Below, in pieces: positions 16,684-24,719 of a stretch of DNA of 64,000 bases (positions are counted from its first letter, which is position 1; every line of letters begins with the position of its first letter). The stretch lies in contig CAJUFX010000001.1 of assembly GCA_910586395.1 (NCBI GenBank), forward strand, positions 121,458-185,457. Reading direction: 5' to 3'. This DNA is from an uncultured Bacteroidales bacterium. GTDB taxonomy: Bacteria > Bacteroidota > Bacteroidia > Bacteroidales > P3. The position numbers were made by a program, and so were the translations under genes. The notes below the pieces were generated by a model, which worked only from the letters and a program-made list of their open reading frames with translations, ran no database searches and was not told the origin of the DNA.

Positions 16684-17247
16684 ATGTCAAGAATTGGTAA
16701 AGCTCCCATCAATATTCCGAACGGCGTAACGGTTACCGTAGCCGCCAACAACCTCGTGACGGTAAAAGGCCCCAAAGGCGAGCTCTCCCGTCAGGTGGAT
16801 CCGGACATCACGGTCAATGTCGATACCGAAGCCAAACAAGTACTCGTTCAACGCCCCACCGACCAAAAGCGTCACCGTTCGCTCCACGGTCTTTACAGAG
16901 CCTTGTTGAACAACATGGTCGTCGGCGTTTCCGACGGTTACAAGGTCACGATGGAAATCGTCGGTGTCGGTTACAGAGCGACCGTCAACGGACAGTTGCT
17001 CGACTTGGCCTTGGGCTTCTCGCACAACCTCTTCATGGAGTTGCCGAAGGAAATCAAAGCCTCCGCTACGGCCGAAAAAGGTAAGAACCCCACGTTGACG
17101 CTCGAATCCCACGACAAAGAATTGTTGGGGATGGTCTGCGCCAAAATCCGTTCCTACCGCAAGCCCGAACCTTACAAGGGCAAAGGTATCAAGTTCGAAG
17201 GCGAAGTGCTTCGCAGAAAAGCCGGTAAATCGGCCAGCAGCAAATAG
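16684..17247 (+). CDS. rplF: 50S ribosomal protein L6
   Basis: Two-domain protein near the factor-binding site, 187 aa. MSRIGKAPINIPNGV opens the first domain. The second ends in PEPYKGKGIKFEGEVLRRKAGK, the family signature. Confidence 0.98.
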   Translation: MSRIGKAPINIPNGVTVTVAANNLVTVKGPKGELSRQVDPDITVNVDTEAKQVLVQRPTDQKRHRSLHGLYRALLNNMVVGVSDGYKVTMEIVGVGYRATVNGQLLDLALGFSHNLFMELPKEIKASATAEKGKNPTLTLESHDKELLGMVCAKIRSYRKPEPYKGKGIKFEGEVLRRKAGKSASSK

Positions 17248-17274
17248 TAGAGAATTTATAAACAGATTAGCAAG

Positions 17275-17628
17275 ATGGCTATTACAAAAGCATATAGAAG
17301 AGCACGCATCAAGATGCGTATTCGCAAAAAAGTATATGGCAGACAGGACATGCCGCGTTTGAGCGTATATCGCAGCAACAAAGATATCTACGCTCAGATC
17401 ATTAACGATGCCGAAGGTAAGACTTTGGTCGCCGCGTCTTCGAGAGAAAAGGAATTCAACGCTACCGGCAGCAAGAGCGAGAAAGCGCAGGCTGTAGGCA
17501 AGATGTTGGCCGAAAGAGCGCAAGCCGCCGGTATCAGCCGGGTTGTGTTCGACAGAAACGGTTATTTGTATCACGGACGTGTAAAATCTTTGGCCGATGC
17601 CGCCAGAGAAGCGGGTCTTAAATTCTAA
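17275..17628 (+). CDS. rplR: 50S ribosomal protein L18
   Basis: 5S rRNA-binding protein, 117 aa. It has RPRLSVYRS-like MPRLSVYRSNKDIYAQIIND and the C-terminal VFDRNGYLYHGRVKSLADAA block. It lies 11 bases before rpsE. Confidence 0.97.
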   Translation: MAITKAYRRARIKMRIRKKVYGRQDMPRLSVYRSNKDIYAQIINDAEGKTLVAASSREKEFNATGSKSEKAQAVGKMLAERAQAAGISRVVFDRNGYLYHGRVKSLADAAREAGLKF

Positions 17629-17639
17629 GGAGAACGACA

Positions 17640-18158
17640 ATGACAGACGCAAACGTAAAAAGAGTAAAATCGAGCGAAATCGAGTTTCAAGATAGATTGG
17701 TTAGCATCCAACGCGTCACGAAAGTGACGAAGGGCGGTCGTACGTTCAGTTTTTCCGCCATCGTAGTCGTAGGTAACGGCAACGGCGTGATCGGCTACGG
17801 CTTGGGCAAGGCGAAAGAAGTCCAGGCGGCCATCCAGAAAGGTGTGGACGATGCCAAGAAAAACCTGATTAAGGTGCCCGTGTTGAAAGGTACCCTTCCG
17901 CATGAACAATACGGCAAATACAGCGGTGCCAAGGTATTCCTCAAACCGGCATCCCCCGGTACCGGTGTTATCGCCGGCGGTGCCATGCGTGCCGTATTGG
18001 AAAGTGTCGGTGTAAAAGACGTATTGGCCAAATCCAAAGGTTCCTCCAATCCGCACTCGGTGGTTAAGGCGACCATCGACGCGCTGATGCAGATGAGAGA
18101 CCCCTATACGGTCGCCCAGTTGCGCGGTATTGAATTGGATAAAGTGTTTAACGGCTAA
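17640..18158 (+). CDS. rpsE: 30S ribosomal protein S5
   Basis: Accuracy and assembly protein, 172 aa. VTKVTKGGRTFSFSAIVVVG and the GGAMRAVLESVGVKDVLAKS block are typical. The spectinomycin-site loop around TKGGR looks wild-type. Confidence 0.98.
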   Translation: MTDANVKRVKSSEIEFQDRLVSIQRVTKVTKGGRTFSFSAIVVVGNGNGVIGYGLGKAKEVQAAIQKGVDDAKKNLIKVPVLKGTLPHEQYGKYSGAKVFLKPASPGTGVIAGGAMRAVLESVGVKDVLAKSKGSSNPHSVVKATIDALMQMRDPYTVAQLRGIELDKVFNG

Positions 18159-18184
18159 TCGGGCCACAAAGAGAAGAATACACA

Positions 18185-18364
18185 ATGAAAAAGGTTAAGT
18201 TAACTCAAATAAAGAGCGGTATCGACCGGCCTCTCCGTCAGAAAAGAACGTTGGAAGCCTTGAAGTTGGGCCGCATAGGCAAGACGGCTGTTGTGGAATG
18301 TACGCCCCAGATTGAAGGGATGATTGCCAAGATCAATCACTTGGTGACCATTGAAGAAGCTTAA
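18185..18364 (+). CDS. rpmD: 50S ribosomal protein L30
   Basis: Very short gene (59 aa). Translating from the ATG at 18185 gives MKKVKLTQIKSGIDRPLRQK, then a LGRIGKTAVVE segment and an IEGMIAKINHLVTIEE end, which is the L30 fold pattern. It sits in its standard place between rpsE and rplO. Confidence 0.95.
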   Translation: MKKVKLTQIKSGIDRPLRQKRTLEALKLGRIGKTAVVECTPQIEGMIAKINHLVTIEEA

Positions 18365-18392
18365 TAACTAATCGAGAAAAACTACAAGAGAT

Positions 18393-18842
18393 ATGAACTT
18401 ATCGAGTTTAGCACCTGCCAAGGGTTCCGTTAAGACTAACAAACGCTTAGGCCGCGGTTACGGCTCCGGTCACGGCAAAACGGCCGGCAGAGGTCATAAA
18501 GGCGCGCAGTCCCGCTCCGGTTATAGCCGCAAAATCGGCTTCGAAGGCGGTCAGATGCCTCTTTATCGGCGTGTGCCCAAATTTGGATTCAAGAATATCA
18601 ACCGTGTCGAATACACGGCCGTAAACTTAGATACGTTGGAGAAACTGGCCTCCGAACACCAGATTAAACAAATCGACCCGACGGTTTTGGCCGCGCACGG
18701 CTTGGTCGGTAAACACGATTTGATCAAAGTGTTGGGACGCGGTGAACTCAAAAGCGCTTTGGAAGTGAAAGCCCACGCTTTTTCCGAAAAAGCCAAAGCC
18801 GCTGTTGAAGCCTGCGGAGGTACCGTCACGACGATCGCTTAA
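18393..18842 (+). CDS. rplO: 50S ribosomal protein L15
   Basis: 23S-binding protein, 149 aa, with the Gly/Arg-rich N-terminal arm (RLGRGYGSGHGKTAGRGHKG). The GFEGGQMPLYRRVPKFGF motif follows. It lies directly ahead of secY. Confidence 0.98.
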   Translation: MNLSSLAPAKGSVKTNKRLGRGYGSGHGKTAGRGHKGAQSRSGYSRKIGFEGGQMPLYRRVPKFGFKNINRVEYTAVNLDTLEKLASEHQIKQIDPTVLAAHGLVGKHDLIKVLGRGELKSALEVKAHAFSEKAKAAVEACGGTVTTIA

Positions 18843-18862
18843 AGTTTACAAAGAATAACACC

Positions 18863-20224
18863 ATGAAAAGATTCATAGAAACGATAAAGAACATCTTCAA
18901 GATAGAGGAACTGCGCAAACGCATCCTCTATACGCTGGGGATTATCGTCATTTATCGTATCGGCTCCTTTATCGTATTGCCGGGCATCGACCCGACGCAA
19001 TTGGCGAATTTGCAGAGCCAGACGAGCGACGGTCTGCTGGGCCTGTTGAATATGTTCTCCGGAGGTGCTTTCTCCAACGCTTCTGTTTTCGCTTTGGGTA
19101 TCATGCCGTACATCTCGGCCTCGATTATCATCCAGTTGTTCGGGATGGCCATCCCCTACTTCCAGAAATTGCAGAAGGAGGGTGAAAGCGGTCGGCGGAA
19201 GATGAACCAGATTACGCGGGTCCTGACGATTGCCGTCACGGCCTTGCAGGCGCCCGCCTACTTGACCAACTTGACGACCCAGTTGCCCGCCGAAGCGTTC
19301 ATTCCTTTCAACGGAGCCAACCCCGGCGCGTTTTTCTGGATTTCTTCGTGTATCCTGTTGACGGCCGGCACGCTGTTCGTCATGTGGCTGGGCGAAAGAA
19401 TCACGGACAACGGCATCGGAAACGGCATTTCGCTCATCATCATGATCGGTATCATCGCCCGTCTGCCGTTCGCCTTATTCGGGGAATTCGTTTCCCGTCT
19501 CGAACAGCAGGGCGGCGGTCTGGTCGTATTCTTGTTGGAACTCGTTGTCCTGATCGTAGTCATCCTGCTGTGCATCCTGCTCGTTCAGGGTACGCGCCGG
19601 ATTCCCGTCCAATATGCCAAACGCATTGTCGGTAACAAGCAATACGGCGGTGTACGCCAATATCTGCCGTTGAAAGTCAATGCGGCCGGCGTTATGCCCA
19701 TCATCTTCGCGCAGGCGATCATGTTCATCCCCGTGACGATTGCCGGCTTCGCCTCCCCTGAATCGGTCAACTCCGGTTTTTGGCGCGTGTTCATGGACTT
19801 CAACAGTTTCGGATACAACCTGGTGTTCGCACTCATGATTATCATGTTCACGTACTTCTACACGGCTATCACGATGAACTCGCAGCAAATCGCCGAAGAC
19901 CTTAAGAAGAACGGCGGTTTCATCCCCGGCATCAAACCCGGCAAACGGACGGCGGAATTCATTGACGACGTTATCTCGCACATCACGTTGCCCGGCTCCA
20001 TCTTCCTCGCGTTGGTGGCCGTTTTGCCGGCCATCGTACGGATATTCGGCGTCAGCACGCAGTTCGCCCAATTCTACGGCGGTACCTCGCTGTTGATTTT
20101 GGTCGGTGTTGTATTGGATACGTTGCAACAAATAGAAAGCCACCTTTTGATGCGCCACTACGACGGCTTGACGAAGTCGGGACGTATCAAGGGCAGAATG
20201 GGCGGCGCTTACGGCGTGGCCTGA
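18863..20224 (+). CDS. secY: Protein translocase subunit SecY
   Basis: Channel-forming inner-membrane subunit of the Sec translocon, 453 aa, with about ten hydrophobic segments. FSGGAFSNASVFALGIMPYI contains the family signature in transmembrane segment 2, and GKRTAEFIDDV lies in a late cytoplasmic loop. No adk gene follows; map comes next after 14 bases. Confidence 0.98.
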   Translation: MKRFIETIKNIFKIEELRKRILYTLGIIVIYRIGSFIVLPGIDPTQLANLQSQTSDGLLGLLNMFSGGAFSNASVFALGIMPYISASIIIQLFGMAIPYFQKLQKEGESGRRKMNQITRVLTIAVTALQAPAYLTNLTTQLPAEAFIPFNGANPGAFFWISSCILLTAGTLFVMWLGERITDNGIGNGISLIIMIGIIARLPFALFGEFVSRLEQQGGGLVVFLLELVVLIVVILLCILLVQGTRRIPVQYAKRIVGNKQYGGVRQYLPLKVNAAGVMPIIFAQAIMFIPVTIAGFASPESVNSGFWRVFMDFNSFGYNLVFALMIIMFTYFYTAITMNSQQIAEDLKKNGGFIPGIKPGKRTAEFIDDVISHITLPGSIFLALVAVLPAIVRIFGVSTQFAQFYGGTSLLILVGVVLDTLQQIESHLLMRHYDGLTKSGRIKGRMGGAYGVA

Positions 20225-20238
20225 TAAAAGTCGTATAA

Positions 20239-21018
20239 ATGATACGCACCTACTCGCCTGAAGAGATAGAAAAAATCAGGGAAAGTTCATTGCTGGTCGG
20301 CAAGACGCTGGCGGAAGTCGCCAAAGTCATCGCCCCCGGCGTTAAAACAATGGAATTGGAACGTGTGGCCGACGAATACATCCGGTCGGTCGGCGGAGTT
20401 CCGGGCTTCAAGGGTTACGAAGGTTTCCCCTTTGCGCTCTGTATCTCCGTCAACGAAATCGTCGTGCACGGCTACCCCAGTGAATATGTCCTGAAAGAGG
20501 GCGATATCGTGTCGGTGGACTGCGGCGTATATAAGAACGGTTTTCACGGTGACTCGGCTTATACGTTTGCCGTCGGCGAAGTGTCGGAACCGGTACGCCG
20601 TTTGATGGAAGACACGAAAGCGTCGCTCTACGAGGGCATCAAACAGGCGGTGGCCGGCAATCGGACCGGTGACATCGGTTGGGCGATACAACAGTACACG
20701 GAATCGCGGGGCTACGGCGTAGTCCGCGAGTTGTGCGGACACGGCGTAGGCGAAAAGTTGCACGCCAAGCCGGATGTGCCTAATTTCGGCCATCGGGGTT
20801 GCGGCACGAAACTGAAAGCCGGCAGCGTCATCGCGATAGAACCGATGATCACGTTAGGCAAACGCCACATCGGTCTGCAATCCAACGGTTGGGGAATCTA
20901 CACCTTGGACGGACAACCGGCGGCACATTACGAGCACGACGTTCTGATTACGAAAGAGGGACCCGATATTTTATCGAGTTTCGATGAAATTGAAGCAGTA
21001 TTAAACAGTAAACATTAA
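20239..21018 (+). CDS. map: Methionine aminopeptidase, type I
   Basis: Removes the initiator Met from nascent proteins (259 aa). The five metal ligands are present: Asp in VDCGVY, Asp in GDSAYT, His in GHGVGEKLH, Glu in AIEPMI and Glu in HYEHDVL. It is linked to infA by 3 bases. Confidence 0.97.
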   Translation: MIRTYSPEEIEKIRESSLLVGKTLAEVAKVIAPGVKTMELERVADEYIRSVGGVPGFKGYEGFPFALCISVNEIVVHGYPSEYVLKEGDIVSVDCGVYKNGFHGDSAYTFAVGEVSEPVRRLMEDTKASLYEGIKQAVAGNRTGDIGWAIQQYTESRGYGVVRELCGHGVGEKLHAKPDVPNFGHRGCGTKLKAGSVIAIEPMITLGKRHIGLQSNGWGIYTLDGQPAAHYEHDVLITKEGPDILSSFDEIEAVLNSKH

Positions 21019-21021
21019 ACT

Positions 21022-21240
21022 ATGGCCAAACAGGCATCCATACAACAAGATGGAACGGTGATTGAATCGCTCGGCAATGCCATGTTCCGTGTGGAGTTGG
21101 AAAACGGACACACGGTCATTGCCCATATCTCCGGCAAGATGAGAATGCACTATATCAAGATTCTGCCGGGCGATCGGGTTCAATTGGAAATGTCGCCATA
21201 CGATTTAAGCAAAGCCAGAATTGTTTTTAGACACAAATAA
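21022..21240 (+). CDS. infA: Translation initiation factor IF-1
   Basis: OB-fold factor that blocks the ribosomal A site during initiation, 72 aa. VIESLGNAMFRVELENGH and GKMRMHYIKILPGDRVQLE are diagnostic. Standard place before rpmJ. Confidence 0.98.
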   Translation: MAKQASIQQDGTVIESLGNAMFRVELENGHTVIAHISGKMRMHYIKILPGDRVQLEMSPYDLSKARIVFRHK

Positions 21241-21253
21241 CCAACATTAAGTC

Positions 21254-21370
21254 ATGAAAGTAAGACCGTCTGTTAAAAAGAGATCGCCCGAATGCAAGAT
21301 TGTAAGAAGAAAGGGACGCATCTACATTATTAACAAGAAAAACCCGAAGCTTAAACAAAGACAAGGTTAA
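21254..21370 (+). CDS. rpmJ: 50S ribosomal protein L36 (zinc-free form)
   Basis: The smallest gene in the run (38 aa), beginning MKVRPSVKKRSPECKIVRRK and ending in NPKLKQRQG. The family normally binds zinc through three Cys and a His. Here only Cys14 remains, and the other positions are Ser, Asn and Leu. This is the zinc-free variant, as with S14 in the same run. Confidence 0.96.
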   Translation: MKVRPSVKKRSPECKIVRRKGRIYIINKKNPKLKQRQG

Positions 21371-21408
21371 GCCGCGGATTGGATTAGTAATTTTATAAAC
21401 AACAGGAT

Positions 21409-21789
21409 ATGGCAAGAATTGCAGGTATAGACCTACCGAAAAACAAAAGAGGCGAAATCGGCCTGACTTATATCTACGGTATCGGCAGAAGCACGGCTCG
21501 CAAAATTTTAGCTGCTTCCGGTATCGACTTCAACAAGAAAGTACAGGATTGGAACGATGATGAATTGGGTAAAATCCGTACTTATATCGGAGACGAACTG
21601 AAGGTGGAAGGCGCGCTCCGTTCCGAAGTGCAGACCAACATCAAACGTTTGATGGATATAGGTTGCTATCGGGGCATTCGCCATCGTTTGGGTCTGCCGT
21701 TGAGAGGTCAGAGCACGAAAAACAATGCGCGTACCAGAAAGGGTAAGAAAAAGACGGTTGCCAATAAGAAGAAAGCGCCCAAAGGCTAA
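21409..21789 (+). CDS. rpsM: 30S ribosomal protein S13
   Basis: Head protein contacting S19 and L5, 126 aa. MARIAGIDLPKNKRGEIGLTYIYGIG and RHRLGLPLRGQSTKNNART are intact, with the normal Lys-rich C-terminus. It is followed by the longest gap in the ribosomal run. Confidence 0.98.
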   Translation: MARIAGIDLPKNKRGEIGLTYIYGIGRSTARKILAASGIDFNKKVQDWNDDELGKIRTYIGDELKVEGALRSEVQTNIKRLMDIGCYRGIRHRLGLPLRGQSTKNNARTRKGKKKTVANKKKAPKG

Positions 21790-21972
21790 GATGAGCCGGG
21801 GCGTCTTCCCTATCCGCTTGTCTTGGGCGGCCTGAGGGATGCACCGCGTGCCTGTTGACGTTTTGATTCGGCCGGACGGATTGTCGAAAACGTATTTTCC
21901 GATGACCGAGGCGCCAAGAACGTACGCGAAAGCGAACCAATTTTTGAAACATTATAAGAACAGTGAATAGAT
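21790..21972 (+). promoter_or_regulatory. Candidate structured RNA leader of rpsK-rpsD-rpoA-rplQ
   Basis: This 183-base gap is several times longer than the other spacers in the run. By hand it folds into a plausible multi-branch RNA. An outer stem pairs 21821-21833 with 21909-21919 (11 pairs, two single-G bulges). It encloses a GCAC/GTGC hairpin (21841-21851) and a stem ACGTTTT/AAAACGT (21858-21864 with 21887-21893). A CGC-GAAA-GCG tetraloop hairpin follows (21925-21934). The next genes include rpsD; S4 is a known autogenous repressor elsewhere, and I recall but cannot confirm that S4 leader motifs were proposed in Bacteroidia. A 43-codon open frame (21839-21970) overlaps and is an alternative reading. 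Confidence 0.45.
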
Positions 21973-22362
21973 ATGGCAAAAACTGCTAAAGCAACAAAGA
22001 AGAAGATCGTTAAGGTGGAAGCCACGGGAAAGGCCTTTATTTTTGCGTCTTTCAACAACGTGATCGTTACCCTTACCAATAACGCGGGTCAGGTTATTTC
22101 CTGGTCGTCTTCCGGCAAGATGGGTTTCAGAGGCTCGAAGAAAAACACGCCTTATGCCGCCCAAATGGCTGCGACCGATTGTGCCAAAGTAGCTTATGAC
22201 TTGGGTCTTCGCAAAGTAAAAGCCTATGTCAAGGGGCCCGGTTCCGGTCGTGAATCGGCTATCCGTACGATTCATGGTGCCGGCATCGAAGTAACCGAAA
22301 TCATGGATGTCACGCCCCTGCCCCACAACGGTTGCCGTCCGCCCAAAAGAAGAAGAGTATAA
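21973..22362 (+). CDS. rpsK: 30S ribosomal protein S11
   Basis: Platform protein at the E-site side, 129 aa. The family core runs from FASFNNVIVTLTNNAGQVIS to the C-terminal DVTPLPHNGCRPPKRRR. It begins 2 bases after the stop of a small frame in the preceding leader. Confidence 0.98.
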   Translation: MAKTAKATKKKIVKVEATGKAFIFASFNNVIVTLTNNAGQVISWSSSGKMGFRGSKKNTPYAAQMAATDCAKVAYDLGLRKVKAYVKGPGSGRESAIRTIHGAGIEVTEIMDVTPLPHNGCRPPKRRRV

Positions 22363-22405
22363 CGACGAGAGCCTTTTTAAGTTTTAAGTAAAATCATTTT
22401 CAGTT

Positions 22406-23011
22406 ATGGCAAGATATATCGGCCCTAAATCAAAAATAGCAAGAAAGTTCCAAGAACCTATTTTCGGCGCGGACAAGGTTTTGGAGAGAAAGAACTATGC
22501 GCCGGGCCAGCACGGTCCCAACAAACGCCGCGGCAAACAGTCCGAATACGGCATTCAGTTGCAGGAAAAACAGAAGGCTAAATACACCTACGGTATCTTG
22601 GAAAAACAATTCCGTAAGATTTTCCATCAGGCCGCCAGCAAGACCGGTATTACCGGCGAGGTATTGTTGCAGCTTATCGAATCCCGTCTGGACAATACGG
22701 TTTACCGTCTGGGCATCGCCCCGACGCGTAGCGCGGCCCGCCAGCTGGTAAGCCACCGTCACATCGTGGTAAACGGCAATGTCGTGAACGTTCCCTCCTA
22801 TCAGCTCAAACCCGGCGATATGGTGGAGGTGCGCGAACGGTCCAAATCTTTGGAAGTCATTACCGATTCTTTGGCCGGCAGAACCAATAGCTACAACTGG
22901 CTGGAATGGGACGGTGCCGCCATGCGCGGTAAGTTCCTGAACTACCCCGAAAGAGAGAATATCCCCGAAACGATCAAGGAACAGCTCATCGTCGAGTTGT
23001 ACTCCAAGTAA
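22406..23011 (+). CDS. rpsD: 30S ribosomal protein S4
   Basis: 16S assembly initiator, 201 aa, with the S4 RNA-binding domain (RLDNTVYRLGIAPTRSAARQLVSH, in two parts around residues 92-118). It lacks the N-terminal zinc-ribbon Cys of some homologues, which is normal for this variant. S4 controls the alpha operon in several bacteria, which makes the leader at 21790-21972 interesting. Confidence 0.97.
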   Translation: MARYIGPKSKIARKFQEPIFGADKVLERKNYAPGQHGPNKRRGKQSEYGIQLQEKQKAKYTYGILEKQFRKIFHQAASKTGITGEVLLQLIESRLDNTVYRLGIAPTRSAARQLVSHRHIVVNGNVVNVPSYQLKPGDMVEVRERSKSLEVITDSLAGRTNSYNWLEWDGAAMRGKFLNYPERENIPETIKEQLIVELYSK

Positions 23012-23061
23012 TCGTGAATAGAGACGTTCTCCAATAATTAGTAAACCTAAATAAAACATAA

Positions 23062-24054
23062 ATGGCCATTTTAGCTTTTCAAAAACCGGACAAAGTCAAT
23101 GTTGTCAGTTTAGACGATAAGAAGGGGGTTTTTGAGTTTCGTCCGTTGGAACCGGGCTACGGGATTACGATAGGCAACGCATTGCGCCGTATCCTGATAT
23201 CCTCTTTAGAGGGCTTTGCCATCACGTCCGTACGGATTGAAGGCGTTCAGCACGAATTCGCCACGATTACAGGCGTGGTGGAGGATGTCATCAATATGGT
23301 GTTGAATTTCAAACAGGTTCGGTTCAAACAACAAATCGCCGACGTAGATAGCGAAAAAATCCATGTCGTCATCTCTAACCAGAGCGTATTCAAAGCCGGT
23401 CATCTGAACAATTTCTTGAACGGATTTCAGGTGTTGAACCCCGACCTGGAGATTTGTCACATGGAGCCCAGCGTGAAATTGACGATGGACCTGACGATTC
23501 AAAAAGGCAGAGGCTATGTCCCCGCCGATGAAAACAAGAACGCGTCCGACCCGGTCGGCACGATTGCCATCGACTCGATTCATACGCCGATCAAGAACGT
23601 GGAATACGAAACGGACAACTATCGTGTGGAACAGAAGACCGACTACGAAAAGTTGGTGCTGACGATTCAGACCGACGGTTCCATTTCGCCGAAAGATGCG
23701 TTGAAAGAAGCGGCCAAGATTCTGATTTACCATTTCATGCTGTTCTCTGACGAAAAGATTCAGTTTGAAGAAGGCCATGAAGAAACGTCCGAACCGTTGG
23801 ACGAGGGCGATTTGCACCTGCGCCAATTGCTTAAGACCAAACTGTCCGATTTGGAATTGTCGGTTCGCGCCTTGAATTGCCTCAAATCGGCGGAAGTGGA
23901 AACCTTGGGCGACCTCGTGGCTTTCCACAAGGCGGATTTGCTCAAATTCAGAAACTTCGGCAAGAAGTCGCTGACGGAGCTCGAAGCCTTGGTAAAGGAC
24001 AAGAAACTGGAGTTCGGCATGAACGTACAGAAATATAAATTAGACAAAGATTAA
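23062..24054 (+). CDS. rpoA: DNA-directed RNA polymerase subunit alpha
   Basis: 330 aa. The N-terminal dimerisation domain (about 1-235) contains EPGYGITIGNALRRILISS. After a short acidic linker, the C-terminal DNA-contacting domain (about 250-315) has LNCLKSAEVETLGDLV and the FRNFGKKSLTEL helix-hairpin. Standard alpha-operon place between rpsD and rplQ. Confidence 0.98.
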   Translation: MAILAFQKPDKVNVVSLDDKKGVFEFRPLEPGYGITIGNALRRILISSLEGFAITSVRIEGVQHEFATITGVVEDVINMVLNFKQVRFKQQIADVDSEKIHVVISNQSVFKAGHLNNFLNGFQVLNPDLEICHMEPSVKLTMDLTIQKGRGYVPADENKNASDPVGTIAIDSIHTPIKNVEYETDNYRVEQKTDYEKLVLTIQTDGSISPKDALKEAAKILIYHFMLFSDEKIQFEEGHEETSEPLDEGDLHLRQLLKTKLSDLELSVRALNCLKSAEVETLGDLVAFHKADLLKFRNFGKKSLTELEALVKDKKLEFGMNVQKYKLDKD

Positions 24055-24081
24055 GGATTTAAGATAAGGAAACTTACAGCT

Positions 24082-24603
24082 ATGAGACACGGAAAGAAAT
24101 TCAACAAGCTCAGCAGAACGCACGCGCACAGACGTCAAATGTTAGCCAACATGGCGTCTTCGCTGATTTTACATAAAAGAATCCAGACCACGTTGGCCAA
24201 AGCGAAAGCGTTGCGTGTTTACGTGGAACCGCTTTTGACGAAATCCAAAGAAGATACGACGGCTTCCCGCCGTACGGTATTCAGTTACCTGCAAAACAAG
24301 GAGGCGGTTACGGAATTGTTCCGTGAAGTTTCTCCGAAGATTGCCCAGCGTCCCGGTGGCTACACGCGTATCCTTAAACTCGGTTTCCGTTTGGGCGACA
24401 ACGCCGAAATGGCGTTCATCGAATTGGTGGATTACAACGAAGCCATGTTGAGCGCCAAGAAAGAAACGGCCAAAACGAAAACGCGTCGTGCCGGCGGCCG
24501 CAAAAAAGCCGAAGCCAAACCGGCGGAAGCCGCGCCTGCGGCCGAAGCGCCGAAAACGGCCGAAGCCCCTGCTGAAGTAAAAGCGGAAGGTGAAAACGCC
24601 TAA
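24082..24603 (+). CDS. rplQ: 50S ribosomal protein L17 with Ala/Glu-rich tail
   Basis: Exit-rim protein. The core (MRHGKKFNKLSRTHAHRRQM to about residue 125) is normal. A low-complexity tail rich in Lys, Ala, Glu and Pro extends it to 173 residues, longer than the E. coli protein. It is the last gene of the run and is followed by a strong terminator. Confidence 0.97.
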   Translation: MRHGKKFNKLSRTHAHRRQMLANMASSLILHKRIQTTLAKAKALRVYVEPLLTKSKEDTTASRRTVFSYLQNKEAVTELFREVSPKIAQRPGGYTRILKLGFRLGDNAEMAFIELVDYNEAMLSAKKETAKTKTRRAGGRKKAEAKPAEAAPAAEAPKTAEAPAEVKAEGENA

Positions 24604-24626
24604 TAGCCTTATCGGCTGATGATACG

Positions 24627-24662
24627 GGGCTGCTCCAATTTATTGGAACAGCCCTTTTTTTT
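24627..24662 (+). terminator. Terminator of the ribosomal run
   Basis: Arms GGGCTGCTCCAA and TTGGAACAGCCC pair with one mismatch around a short loop and are followed by eight or more T. This is a classical rho-independent terminator between rplQ and eno. Confidence 0.85.
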
Positions 24663-24719
24663 ATAAAAGACTTGAATTATATTTACGACTGATTTAGAAT
24701 TGTAAAAACGAAAAAGAAA

